Of a DNA stretch of 64,000 bases, positions 17,668 through 27,128 are shown piece by piece (positions within the stretch are counted from its first letter, which is position 1; each line of letters begins with the position of its first letter). Made by a program: the position numbers and the translations under genes. Origin of the DNA: Oscillospiraceae bacterium (GTDB lineage Bacteria > Bacillota > Clostridia > Saccharofermentanales > Saccharofermentanaceae); assembly GCA_902780785.1 (NCBI GenBank), contig CACZGS010000004.1:1-64000 (forward strand). Reading direction: 5' to 3'. Below the pieces are notes generated by a model. It worked only from the letters and a program-made list of their open reading frames with translations. It searched no databases and was not told the DNA's origin.

Positions 17668-20600
17668 ATGCTCGCTATTTTGTATTTGATGTTGTGCGCC
17701 GTATTCGGTATATGCTTCGTCGGCCTCTGTGTACCGGATGTACGAAGGTTATATATTGCATGCAGCCCTACTGCAAAAGCTATTACTCACATTCCCAACA
17801 CGCTGTTTACCGTTCCTGCGGGAATCGTTACGGGTATGATGTGTGTGCCTTTCTTCAATTACTATGTGACCTTAGGTCTCACTTATCTTTTCGCAAACGG
17901 CCCGCTCTGCATGAAGCTCGGCGTGCTCATTACTTTCGCATTCTTCATCTGGATGATCCTCACATGCATCATCCTCATCAACCGCAAGAGGATCAAGCGG
18001 GAAGAGCTCAGATCCGCAGGCTCCACAACTATCGAAGACTACAGATCAAATATTGTCGATGCATTATTCTACGGAATCATAACTATCGCCATCACAGCAA
18101 CTGCCACACTCCTCATGTTCTATACATACAGGATCAACGGCACTACGCTTCAGAGCGGCTACTCCACATTCTCTGATCTCTCACCCCACACCGCAATGGT
18201 ATCCTCATTCGGTAAGGGCTTTAACTTCCCTACGCAGTATATGCATTTCTCCGGCGACGGGATCAAGTATCACTTTTTCTTCTATTTCTTTGCCGGAATG
18301 CTTGAATATCTGGGACTTCCGATCGATTATGCGATCAACCTCCCTTCCATCATCGCAATGGTATGCGCTCTCGTTCTCTTGGGACTTTTGGCAGTGCTTA
18401 TCAGCTCCAGAAGAATTGCTTTTGCCATTGCACCCGTTCTGGTCTTCTTCAGAAGCTCACTTAATGCTTTTGTTCACCTCAAGGAACTTATGGCTCAGGG
18501 CAATACCCTCCAGCAGGCTGTTAAGGCTGTCCTTGCGTTCGACCAGTGGTACAAAGTTACCGACTACGATGACTGGGGCATCTGGGCTATCAACGTATAT
18601 CCTAACCAGAGACACCTCATGCTCGGTGTTGCAGTTATCATCATCATGGTAATAATCTTCCTGCCTTTCGTCAGAAGACTCGGAATCTCATTGTCACGTT
18701 CTGAAGACTTCGGCGACGGCGTTAAGACTTTCGCATTCTCCAAGAACGCATGGCTTACAAGAACAGAGGATCCTCTCTATCCTGTATCCATTGCATTCCT
18801 TGCATGTGTTCTCGTCAGCATCATGCCTTATTTCCACGGCTCATGCCTCATCGCGCTCCTGCTGATCCTCTTCGGCATGGCAATATTCTCAGAGAGCAGA
18901 CTTCTCTATCTGGCAGTAGCCGTATTTGCCGTCGGTTCATCCTATGCACAGACTCTGGCATTCTCCGGCGGATACAGCAATGTCGTATCATTTAAGTTCG
19001 ATCCGGGCTTCATCCTCTCGAATCCTTCATTTACGGATCTGGTCCGCTATCTCTATATCGTTACGGGACTTACCATTATCCTTGCGATAGTATTCGCAGT
19101 TACAGTCCTCATTGTGGATATCGTACGCAAGAAGCCTATATACCGCTTCCTTATGTTCCTTTGCGCACTTAATCCTATGATCTTTGCTTTCCTTTTCCAG
19201 GTAACATTGGAGAAGCTCGCAAACCACAAGTTCATTCAGGTATCGCTCATTCTCTTAGACGTATTCGTCGCAGCACTTATCGCTAACCTCTTCTTCATCC
19301 CTCTCAAGATAAGAAAGGCTCAGGATGCTGAAGCATACGATCCTTCAGAAGATGAGGAAGACGACGAAGAAGAAGACGAATCATCTGACGAAGATGATCT
19401 CGGAGCAGCTGCTATCGCAACCACTCCCGGTGTCAGAACGCCTGTCCTCTCCGTAGGCAGTGCTTTCGGCGAGCCTGTCGAAGAAAAGAAGGAAGAAGAT
19501 AATCTCGATATCGAAGCCATGGATTCCCATACTGGCATCGATGCTGATATCACCAGCCTGAACGGCGACTCCAACGATGCTCCCGCTAAGGAAAAGGAAG
19601 AGATCAAGGAAGAACCTGTTCCGGAAGAGCTTCTTTTCGGTGACGAGAAGAAAGAAACAGAAGAAGATACTGAAGAGTCTTCTGAGGAGGAAAAATCCGA
19701 AGAGACCGCTTCTGAAGAAAAGGCTGACGATGAAGCTGAAAAGGCTGAACCTGCCGAAGAAGAGAAGGCTTCTGATAAGGAAGAGACTTCTGAAGAAGAA
19801 AAGCCTGACGATTCTGAAGCTAAGGCCGGCGTTGAGGCACTGGCTGCCCTCTTCGGCGAAGAGATCAATCACAGCAATGATTCTGATGACGATTCCGCTG
19901 AAGATAAGGAAGAGTCTGAAGATAAGTCTGACGATGAGAAGGCAGAAGATTCAGATGAAGCAGTCAAGGAATCAACACCTGAGCCTGCTCATGCAGCTAT
20001 GCGTCCCGGCACCATTGCTCTTAACTCAGTCAAGTTTGGTGAAGATGAACCCGAGGATGACGGCAATGTTCTTATCCAGTCCTCCAACGAGGTAGTCGAA
20101 GTCGTTGAAGCCGACGAGCTCATCTCCAAGGAAGATCTGAATCCTTCAGAACTGAAGCACGAGCCTGTTAAGACCAAGAAGGAAAAGGGTATTCCTCTTG
20201 CAGCATGGATCGCATTGGAGCTTGCAGGATGCATCCTCGCTATCGCTTTAATGGTTCCTCTTACGGCTACAGGTGTAAGCGAATGGGCTACATATTTCAA
20301 TCTGAACAAGGGCTATACATCAGTTAACATCAATTCTCCCGTAACCAAGTGGATCATGGAGAATACTGATCCTTCCGATGTATTCCTTACGCCCACATGG
20401 TCTATGAACCGTTTCATCCTTGCAGGACGTCCCATGTACTACGGCTGGCCTTACTACGCTTGGTCCGCAGGACATGATACTTATACAAGAGATACTATCT
20501 ATCAGTGGCTCATCTCAGGATGTGACAATGATATCGAAGAATTCACAAGATACTGCAAAGAGCGTCATATCAGATATCTCATCGCTGACGGTGATATGTA

Positions 20601-20712
20601 TGATGCACAGTTCGACAGCGGCATCACATTCAACAGGGAATTCGTCGAGAAGAATCTCACACATGCAGCATACTTCGCAGAGGAAGATACTACGATCTAC
20701 AGGATCTATTGA
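17668..20712 (+). CDS. GT-C-like polytopic membrane protein with a ~290-residue acidic insertion
   Basis: 1014 residues; AAGGGGA precedes the ATG. Residues 1-548 contain about 12 membrane spans. An early extracytoplasmic segment (SPHTAMVSSFGKGFNFPT, then YMHFSGDGIKYHFFF) resembles the first luminal loop of GT-C glycosyltransferases and YfhO-like membrane proteins. Residues 550-838 are a low-complexity Glu/Asp/Ser/Lys-rich stretch. One more span (GIPLAAWIALELAGC) and a ~150-residue extracytoplasmic domain (NTDPSDVFLT..., GWPYYAWSAGHD, IRYLIADGDM) follow, typical of the C-terminus of such transferases. Transfer of sugars from a lipid-linked donor is plausible but unproven. No partner gene is adjacent. 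Confidence 0.6.
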   Translation: MLAILYLMLCAVFGICFVGLCVPDVRRLYIACSPTAKAITHIPNTLFTVPAGIVTGMMCVPFFNYYVTLGLTYLFANGPLCMKLGVLITFAFFIWMILTCIILINRKRIKREELRSAGSTTIEDYRSNIVDALFYGIITIAITATATLLMFYTYRINGTTLQSGYSTFSDLSPHTAMVSSFGKGFNFPTQYMHFSGDGIKYHFFFYFFAGMLEYLGLPIDYAINLPSIIAMVCALVLLGLLAVLISSRRIAFAIAPVLVFFRSSLNAFVHLKELMAQGNTLQQAVKAVLAFDQWYKVTDYDDWGIWAINVYPNQRHLMLGVAVIIIMVIIFLPFVRRLGISLSRSEDFGDGVKTFAFSKNAWLTRTEDPLYPVSIAFLACVLVSIMPYFHGSCLIALLLILFGMAIFSESRLLYLAVAVFAVGSSYAQTLAFSGGYSNVVSFKFDPGFILSNPSFTDLVRYLYIVTGLTIILAIVFAVTVLIVDIVRKKPIYRFLMFLCALNPMIFAFLFQVTLEKLANHKFIQVSLILLDVFVAALIANLFFIPLKIRKAQDAEAYDPSEDEEDDEEEDESSDEDDLGAAAIATTPGVRTPVLSVGSAFGEPVEEKKEEDNLDIEAMDSHTGIDADITSLNGDSNDAPAKEKEEIKEEPVPEELLFGDEKKETEEDTEESSEEEKSEETASEEKADDEAEKAEPAEEEKASDKEETSEEEKPDDSEAKAGVEALAALFGEEINHSNDSDDDSAEDKEESEDKSDDEKAEDSDEAVKESTPEPAHAAMRPGTIALNSVKFGEDEPEDDGNVLIQSSNEVVEVVEADELISKEDLNPSELKHEPVKTKKEKGIPLAAWIALELAGCILAIALMVPLTATGVSEWATYFNLNKGYTSVNINSPVTKWIMENTDPSDVFLTPTWSMNRFILAGRPMYYGWPYYAWSAGHDTYTRDTIYQWLISGCDNDIEEFTRYCKERHIRYLIADGDMYDAQFDSGITFNREFVEKNLTHAAYFAEEDTTIYRIY

Positions 20713-20730
20713 TCTTAGGAGATTAAGTTA

Positions 20731-22653
20731 TCAGGAAATACCGGGATGAGTCTGGTGGTACTCGTTCTTGATCTCGTACATCATTACGTCTGCTTCTTCG
20801 ACGTAGTCGTCGACGTTCTTGTCTGATGCCGGATCTGTGAGAACATATCCTACGCTTATGGAGAACTTGAACGGATTGATACCGAGATTATTCTCCCTGT
20901 CGATATAGGCTACCATGTCGCGCTCGAACTTGTCGGCATATTCCTTTGTCGCATTGGCTGCAATGATCAGGAATTCGTCGCCGCCGTAACGGATGCCTAT
21001 TGCGTTGTCATCTCCTATGCATCTCTTTATCGCATCAGCCACAATGTTGATCGCCCTGTCACCGAATACGTGTCCGTAACGGTCGTTGATCTTCTTCATG
21101 TGGTTGATGTCCGCGAACATGATCATGGCCTGGTTGCCGTGCTCTTTGCTCTCTTCGACGATCGGAACGGCATGGCTTACAAAGCAGAATCTGTTGTAAA
21201 GGCCTGTCATAGGATCCTTGTCGTAGAGGAAACGGAGTTCCTTGTTGACCATTTCCAAACGCATGTTGATCCTAAGTTCCATGAAGGAATGCTCGAGCTT
21301 TTCGAGATATTCGTAGATACGGAAAGCTTCGTCGATTATGTACGTGCCGTCTCTGAATACGACATAGCCGTAATTGTACTGTTCGTTATGCAGAGGATAG
21401 AAGAAATAGATATGCTGCTGACCCTCTGATTTAATGAATCCTGGCTTTTTGAGCCTCTTGTCGATGCCTTCTTCGGTGATCTTTCCGCCTGAGAGCGCGA
21501 CCGCTATATCAAAATCGGTATCATAGCAATCCTTCAGTACTTCCTCGTCGGGGGATGCCAGATCATCGTAGTAATCCTTGTTGAGCATGATGTAATAGTC
21601 TTCACCAATATACTCGTGATTGTCGGTGTAGAAAGCCCTCAAGGTCTTCTTCATGTCATCGTAGTCTTTGGACTCAAGTATCTTCGTACGCTCAGTACGC
21701 ATGAAACGGTTAAAGAAGTCAGCCTGCTTGCTCTTCGCGTGGATATTCCTGCAGTAATTTCTTCTGCCTATATCATAAGGGCTGTTTGCTTCCAAATTGC
21801 AGCGGCAGCTCTCGCCTACAACGAGCTTGGATGCTACCGAAGTGATGACACCGTCGCTTACGCCTTCGATCTCGTCGTATAGGATCTTACATGCGTTATA
21901 GCCTACCGTTACGTAGTCCTGGTCAACTGTCGTCATCGCAGGATAAGATACCCTGCCCTCACCGATGTTATCGAATCCGGTAACTATGACGTCCGTAGGA
22001 AGGTCGTAGCCCAAGTCTCTGAGCTCGCAGCTGACTGCGAGTGCCATGATGTCATTGGCGCATATGATCGCGTCAGGAAGGCCCTCAGGAGCCTTGGAAA
22101 GCTCATCCGTTATCGCTATCGCGGTCTCATTTACCCAGTTGCCGTAATAGACGTCCTTGTCTTCAAGGGTAAGTCCGTGATTCTGCATGACTTCGCAGAC
22201 GACGTTATATCGTTCGACCGTATCTACGTGGCCCTCTGTACCGCCGATATAAACGATCCTCTTAACACCGTGCACGGTGATCAAGTGTTCTACGAGATCT
22301 CTCATTCCGTCTTCGTTATTGATGTCTACATTTGGTATTCCTTCGAAAGGCATACCGATACTGACTACGGGAAGATTCTTCTCCTTCGCGGTCCTGCAAC
22401 ACTGTTCGGCAAGCGCAGGATTATTCAGAATGCCTGAGAAAACAATAAGTCCGTCGTATTCTTCAAGATCTGCGAGCTGGTAGATATTGAACTGTCCGAC
22501 GTTGAATGTGGGCTTCTCATTGCTTGCTGCAAATCCGATATAGAAATGCGTATCGAAATCCTTTATGGCAGCATATCTCTTAATTCCCTCGATTGCCTTG
22601 AGAGTAATGCTTCCGTTATAACCATTCGAAAATATGGCAATTCTGTGCTTCAT
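20731..22653 (-). CDS. Cytosolic periplasmic-binding-fold sensor fused to GGDEF diguanylate cyclase
   Basis: 640 residues. Residues 1-275 resemble a LacI/type 1 periplasmic-binding fold without the DNA-binding domain (IAIFSNGYNGSITLKAIEGI, YDGLIVFSGI, PDAIICANDIMALAV, VIVTGFDNIGEGR). A helical/unknown middle follows, then a GGDEF domain (about 480-635) with an intact GGDEF at 557-561 and DINHMKKINDRYGH. No signal peptide or membrane span is visible, so the ligand is sensed in the cytoplasm. The position of the inhibitory RxxD site is not conserved. The inferred role is ligand-controlled synthesis of c-di-GMP. The gene is convergent with, and 18 bp from, the GT-C-like gene. Confidence 0.88.
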   Translation of the reverse strand: MKHRIAIFSNGYNGSITLKAIEGIKRYAAIKDFDTHFYIGFAASNEKPTFNVGQFNIYQLADLEEYDGLIVFSGILNNPALAEQCCRTAKEKNLPVVSIGMPFEGIPNVDINNEDGMRDLVEHLITVHGVKRIVYIGGTEGHVDTVERYNVVCEVMQNHGLTLEDKDVYYGNWVNETAIAITDELSKAPEGLPDAIICANDIMALAVSCELRDLGYDLPTDVIVTGFDNIGEGRVSYPAMTTVDQDYVTVGYNACKILYDEIEGVSDGVITSVASKLVVGESCRCNLEANSPYDIGRRNYCRNIHAKSKQADFFNRFMRTERTKILESKDYDDMKKTLRAFYTDNHEYIGEDYYIMLNKDYYDDLASPDEEVLKDCYDTDFDIAVALSGGKITEEGIDKRLKKPGFIKSEGQQHIYFFYPLHNEQYNYGYVVFRDGTYIIDEAFRIYEYLEKLEHSFMELRINMRLEMVNKELRFLYDKDPMTGLYNRFCFVSHAVPIVEESKEHGNQAMIMFADINHMKKINDRYGHVFGDRAINIVADAIKRCIGDDNAIGIRYGGDEFLIIAANATKEYADKFERDMVAYIDRENNLGINPFKFSISVGYVLTDPASDKNVDDYVEEADVMMYEIKNEYHQTHPGIS

Positions 22654-22772
22654 AACCAGACCCTTAAAAATACTTTATCCTATCTGATTATATTACTCGT
22701 AAGAGCCTATTTATACAGGATAATAATGCGAATCTGTGAATTAAAACCTAATTAAAATCCTATTCTGACGCG

Positions 22773-22806
22773 AAAAAAGAGGCTGCCCTGTTAAGGACAG
22801 CCTCTT
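22773..22806 (-). terminator. Terminator of the hydABC operon
   Basis: 12-bp stem (one G-U) with 6-nt loop at 22777-22806, followed by a run of T on the minus strand. The stem contains AAGAGGCTG, shared with the terminator at 32149. Confidence 0.88.
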
Positions 22807-22828
22807 GGAAAGCTATTATTCAGACTTA

Positions 22829-24604
22829 TTACTTTACGTCGTTGAAGCCTTCTCTTGCAGCATATGTTGTGTGCAGGAGCTCGTGAGCCTTGTGTGAGTT
22901 AGGCTCGCCGAGATACTTCTCGTAGAGTTCGATGATCTGAGGGTTCTTGTGTGACTGACGGAGAACCTGACGCTCATCCTCGGAATAGAGTGCCTGAGCT
23001 CTCTTTTCCTTGTATGTGTCGAGGATATCGTCTGCCTCATTAGGCATGAAGCAAGGACGTACATAAGGCTGACCACCGCCGTTGATACAACCACCGGGGC
23101 AGCCCATAATCTCGATGAACTGGTACTTTGACTTGCCTTCACGGATCTCGTCGAGAAGAACCTTAGCGCTCTTCATGCCGGAAGCGATAGCAACGTTAAC
23201 TGTTGTACCGTTGATGTCGAGAGAAGCCTCACGGATACCAGCGTCGTGACCACGAACAGCCTTGATCTCGATAGGCTCGCATTCCTTACCTGTGAGCTTG
23301 AAGTAAACAGTTCTGAGAGCTGCTTCCATAACGCCGCCTGTTACACCGAAGATAACACCTGCGCCTGTGTAATCGCCCATGATATCCTGATCCCACTCCT
23401 CATCAGGGAGACGGTTGAACATGATACCTGCACGGCGGATCATTCTTGCGAGCTCACGTGTTGTGAGAACTGCGTCTACATCAGGATAGCCGTTTGTAAC
23501 GAGCTGCTCTCTTTCCTTTTCGAACTTCTTAGCAACGCAAGGCATGATGGATACAACGAAGATATCCTTAGGATCGATGCCCTTCTCCTGTGCCCAGTAA
23601 GACTTGATTACTGCGCCCTGCATCTCGTGAGGAGACTTGCAGGAAGAAAGGTGAGGTAAAAGATCGCCGTAGTTGTACTCAGCGTAGTTGATCCATCCCG
23701 GTGAGCAGGAAGTAATCATAGGGAGAACGCCGCCGTTTGTGAGACGTCCGAGGAGCTCTGTGCCCTCTTCCATGATCGTAAGGTCTGCACCGAAGTTAAC
23801 GTCATAAACTCTCTCGAAGCCGAGTCTTCTCAAAGCTGCGATCATCTTGCCTGTGCAAGGTGTTCCGACAGGATTGTCGAACTCTTCACCGATAGCTGCA
23901 CGTACAGCAGGAGCTGCCTGAACGATAACGTGCTTGCCGGCCTTGAAAGCTGCATCGACCTTGTCGATCTCAGAGTGTTCCATAAGAGCGCCTGTAGGAC
24001 ATACGTTGACGCACTGGCCGCACTGGATACAAGGAGAATCTGCAAAGCTTCTGTTCTCAGCAGGTGATACGAATGTTGCGAAGCCACGGTTTTCGAAACC
24101 TAAGATTCCCATGCCGTGAGCGTTGGAGCAACGAGCGATACAACGGCCGCAGAGGATACACTTGGATGTATCACGGATAAGTCCGGGAGCCAATGTATCG
24201 ATATGTGTCTCAGAGTGAACACCCTGGAAAGCATCTTCTCTTGCGCCTGTGATCTGAGCTACGTGGAGGAGCTCGCACTGGCCGTTCTTATCGCACTGCT
24301 GGCAGTTCTTATTGTGATTGGAGAGCATAAGCTCTACTGATCTTCTACGAGCCTGAACAGCTGCAGGAGAAGAGATCTTGATCTCCATACCCTCAGCTAC
24401 AGGATATACGCATGATGCAACTAGTCCTCTTGCGCCTGTTGCTTCTACCAAGCAGACACGGCAGGAACCCTGGTTGCACTCGCCATGATTAAATGCACAA
24501 AGTGAAGGAATCTCATAGCCACAAGCCTTAGCAGCTTCAAGAATGGTGAGGCCGGCTTCAACCTGATAGGGCTGACCTTCAATTTTAATATTAACTAAAC
24601 TCAT
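22829..24604 (-). CDS. hydA: [FeFe]-hydrogenase catalytic subunit (bifurcating type)
   Basis: 591 residues. N-terminal [2Fe-2S] motif (CAFNHGECNQGSCRVC), a His-ligated cluster region (HNKNCQQCDKNGQC), two [4Fe-4S] motifs (CILCGRCIARC, CIQCGQCVNVC), then the H-cluster domain with L1 TSCSPGW, L2 MPCVAKKFE and L3 EIMGCPGGCINGGGQP, all intact. It reduces protons to H2. Together with the two upstream flavin and Fe-S subunits it forms the trimeric NAD(H)/ferredoxin-coupled enzyme class known to bifurcate electrons. AGGAGG precedes the ATG. Naming as HydA or HndD depends on the convention used. The coenzyme (NADH or NADPH) is not certain. Confidence 0.95.
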   Translation of the reverse strand: MSLVNIKIEGQPYQVEAGLTILEAAKACGYEIPSLCAFNHGECNQGSCRVCLVEATGARGLVASCVYPVAEGMEIKISSPAAVQARRRSVELMLSNHNKNCQQCDKNGQCELLHVAQITGAREDAFQGVHSETHIDTLAPGLIRDTSKCILCGRCIARCSNAHGMGILGFENRGFATFVSPAENRSFADSPCIQCGQCVNVCPTGALMEHSEIDKVDAAFKAGKHVIVQAAPAVRAAIGEEFDNPVGTPCTGKMIAALRRLGFERVYDVNFGADLTIMEEGTELLGRLTNGGVLPMITSCSPGWINYAEYNYGDLLPHLSSCKSPHEMQGAVIKSYWAQEKGIDPKDIFVVSIMPCVAKKFEKEREQLVTNGYPDVDAVLTTRELARMIRRAGIMFNRLPDEEWDQDIMGDYTGAGVIFGVTGGVMEAALRTVYFKLTGKECEPIEIKAVRGHDAGIREASLDINGTTVNVAIASGMKSAKVLLDEIREGKSKYQFIEIMGCPGGCINGGGQPYVRPCFMPNEADDILDTYKEKRAQALYSEDERQVLRQSHKNPQIIELYEKYLGEPNSHKAHELLHTTYAAREGFNDVK

Positions 24605-24619
24605 TCTTTTGCCTCCTGA

Positions 24620-26503
24620 TTAAACCTTCGAAATTGCGTTGAACTTACATGTGCTGATGCACGCACCGCACTTAACGCACTTATCAGCGTCAATTGCCAT
24701 GGATGCAAGCTTGTGTCCGGGAGCAACATACTCTGTACGTGTAATGCAGCCTGCAGGACAGCCCTTAGCGCACATACCGCAGCCGATACACTTCTCAGCG
24801 TCGATAGTGTAAGACATAAGGTTCTTACATACGTGAGCAGGGCACTTCTTGTCAACGATGTGAGCGAGGTACTCATCACGGAAGTGAGCAAGAGTGGAGT
24901 TTACAGGGTTGGATGCTGTCTGGCCCAATGCGCAGAGGGAGTTTGCCTTGATCGTCTGGCTCAATTCCTCGAGCTCGTCGAGATCATGCATTGTGCCCTT
25001 ACCCTCAGTGATTCTTGTGAGGATCTCGAGCATTCTCTTTGTACCGATACGGCAAGGTGTGCACTTACCGCAGGACTCGTCGCAGATGAATTCAAGATAG
25101 AACTTAGCAACGTCAACCATGCAGTTGTCTTCGTCCATTACGATAGCACCGCCGGAACCCATCATGGATCCCTTAGCAACGAGGTTATCGAAATCGATAG
25201 GCTCGTCGAGGTACTCAGCTGTTAAGCATCCGCCGGAAGGACCACCTGTCTGGATAGCCTTGAACTGCTTGCCATCCGGGATACCGCCGCCGATATCATA
25301 GATGAGCTCTCTGAGTGTTGTACCCATAGGAACTTCTACGAGACCAACGTTATTAACTTTTCCGCCGAGAGCAAATACCTTTGTACCCTTGGACTTCTCA
25401 GTACCAACGGAAGCAAACTTCTCAGCGCCTTCTCTTAAGATGTAAGGAACGCAAGCGAGTGTCTCTACGTTGTTAACGCATGTCGGCTTGCCCCAGAGAC
25501 CCTTGATTGCCGGGAACGGCGGCCTCGGACGGGGCATACCGCGCTTACCTTCGATTGAGTTAAGGAGAGCTGTCTCCTCGCCGCAAACGAATGCGCCTGC
25601 ACCGAGTCTGATCTGGCAGTCGAAGCTGAAGTCTGAACCAAGGATGTTCTTTCCGAGGAGACCTTCTGCTCTGGCCTGCTCAATAGCGATCTTAAGTCTC
25701 TTAACTGCGATCGGGTACTCAGCACGTACATAGAAGTAACCTTCTGAAGCGCCGAAAGCGTAACCTGCGATCATCATACCTTCGATAACTGCAAGAGGGT
25801 TACCTTCGAGGATGGAACGATCCATGAATGCACCCGGGTCGCCCTCGTCGCCGTTACATACAACGTACTTCTGATCAGCTTCAACATTAAGAGCGAACTG
25901 CCACTTTCTGCCTGTGGGGAATCCGCCGCCGCCACGGCCACGGAGACCGGACTTAAGCACTTCATCAACAACTTCCTGCTGTGTCATTGTGAGAGCTCTC
26001 TTGATGCCCTGGAAAGCGCCCATGCCGATAGCTTCGTTGATGTCTTCAGGATTGATAACGCCGCAGCCGTTGAGAGCTACACGTCTCTGCTTCTTATAGA
26101 AGAGAATATCGTCCTGCTTTGTAACCTTCTCACCTGTCTTAGGGTCAACATAGAGAAGTCTTTCAACGATCTCGCCGCCGATAAGATCCTTTTCAACGAT
26201 CTCATCAACGTCTTCGATCTTTACCATCTTATAAAGAGTATCCTCAGGATAGATCTTAACGAAAGGTCCCTGGGAGCAGAAACCGAAGCAGCCTACCTGG
26301 TTAACGGTAGCCTTATCCTCAATTCCCTTCTCCTTGAGAAGTTCCTTAAATCTTTCCATGATCTCTGTGGAGTGTGCAGAAAGACATCCTGTACCACCGC
26401 AGAGTACGATGTGACGCTTGCCGTCACCGCCCTTGATCTTGTCGTCAAGGCTCTTGGAGAGAGCTTCAAATCTCTCATTAAGGTCAGTAACAGAACTTAT
26501 CAT
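24620..26503 (-). CDS. hydB: Hydrogenase NuoF-like flavoprotein subunit
   Basis: 627 residues in three parts: a thioredoxin-like [2Fe-2S] domain (about 28-115, CGGTGC and VGCFGFC); a NuoF domain with the FMN/NAD-binding Gly-rich motif GRGGGGFPTGRKWQFA and the [4Fe-4S] motif CGKCTPCRIGTKRM; and a C-terminal two-cluster ferredoxin (CIGCGMCAKGC, CVKCGACISTC). It binds NAD(P)(H) and FMN and passes electrons to HydA. The N-terminal domain corresponds to what some organisms encode as a separate HndB. The start overlaps the stop of hydC by 4 bases (ATGA). Confidence 0.95.
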   Translation of the reverse strand: MISSVTDLNERFEALSKSLDDKIKGGDGKRHIVLCGGTGCLSAHSTEIMERFKELLKEKGIEDKATVNQVGCFGFCSQGPFVKIYPEDTLYKMVKIEDVDEIVEKDLIGGEIVERLLYVDPKTGEKVTKQDDILFYKKQRRVALNGCGVINPEDINEAIGMGAFQGIKRALTMTQQEVVDEVLKSGLRGRGGGGFPTGRKWQFALNVEADQKYVVCNGDEGDPGAFMDRSILEGNPLAVIEGMMIAGYAFGASEGYFYVRAEYPIAVKRLKIAIEQARAEGLLGKNILGSDFSFDCQIRLGAGAFVCGEETALLNSIEGKRGMPRPRPPFPAIKGLWGKPTCVNNVETLACVPYILREGAEKFASVGTEKSKGTKVFALGGKVNNVGLVEVPMGTTLRELIYDIGGGIPDGKQFKAIQTGGPSGGCLTAEYLDEPIDFDNLVAKGSMMGSGGAIVMDEDNCMVDVAKFYLEFICDESCGKCTPCRIGTKRMLEILTRITEGKGTMHDLDELEELSQTIKANSLCALGQTASNPVNSTLAHFRDEYLAHIVDKKCPAHVCKNLMSYTIDAEKCIGCGMCAKGCPAGCITRTEYVAPGHKLASMAIDADKCVKCGACISTCKFNAISKV

Positions 26504-26988
26504 GCCTTAGCTGCCTCCTCTTTTAATTCTTTAATGATTACGGGAACCTGGTCTACCTTAACCTTAGGGTAAACCTTGCCGTTGATGCTTACTGCGGGTG
26601 CGATACCGCAAGCGCCGATGCAGCGGAGAGCGTCCAATGTGAAAAGGCCGTCTGCAGATGTCTCACCGGGCTTGATTCCTAAGAGCTCCTGGAACTTATC
26701 GATAACGTTCTGAGCGCCCTTAACGTAGCAAGCTGTACCAAGGCAGCAGCCTACAACGTACTTTCCCTTCGGAGTAAGAGAAAAGAATGAGTAGAATGTA
26801 ACAACTCCATAGATCTCTGCTACCGAAATACCTGTCTTCTTGGAAACTAATTCCTGAACCTCGAGCGGAATGTATCCGTACTCATTCTGAATGTCACTCA
26901 GGATCATCATCAAAGGAGTCTTATCGTTTGCGTGACGATCACAGATCTCCGTAATCTGAGCGACAGCAGCTTCTTGTAATTTTGCCAT
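26500..26988 (-). CDS. hydC: Hydrogenase NuoE-like [2Fe-2S] subunit
   Basis: 162 residues from the ATG at 26988, which has GGAGG upstream. Thioredoxin-like ferredoxin fold with cysteines in CCLGTACYVKG and LRCIGACGIAP, preceded by the helical VAEIYGVVTFYSFF segment typical of NuoE/HndA. It is the electron-transfer partner of the flavoprotein subunit. First gene of the hydC-hydB-hydA operon. A strong hairpin (27043-27072) lies just upstream. Confidence 0.95.
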   Translation of the reverse strand: MAKLQEAAVAQITEICDRHANDKTPLMMILSDIQNEYGYIPLEVQELVSKKTGISVAEIYGVVTFYSFFSLTPKGKYVVGCCLGTACYVKGAQNVIDKFQELLGIKPGETSADGLFTLDALRCIGACGIAPAVSINGKVYPKVKVDQVPVIIKELKEEAAKA

Positions 26989-27042
26989 AAAAACCTCCTG
27001 CCTCTTTTGGGAATATTCCAACCTGTCAATTTTACTTTGCAA

Positions 27043-27072
27043 GGTGGCAGTTAGTCCATACTAACTGCCACC
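27043..27072 (-). terminator. Perfect 13-bp hairpin between the EF-G paralogue and hydC
   Basis: GGTGGCAGTTAGT and its exact complement are separated by a 4-nt loop. The T-run expected after a terminator is missing on the minus strand (TTGCAAAG follows). A TGATAAT at 27074-27080 could be a -10, which would put the hairpin at the start of the hyd leader. So it may be a U-less terminator or a leader structure. Confidence 0.5.
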
Positions 27073-27128
27073 CATTATCAACGTTTTATGTATCAAAAGT
27101 GTAAAATCCTTAACGCTTTTGAATAACC

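Noticed and set aside
19320..19868. Minus-strand frame rich in Ser/Phe opposite the acidic insertion
   Set aside because: Antisense of low-complexity Glu/Asp/Ser codons; no start signal.
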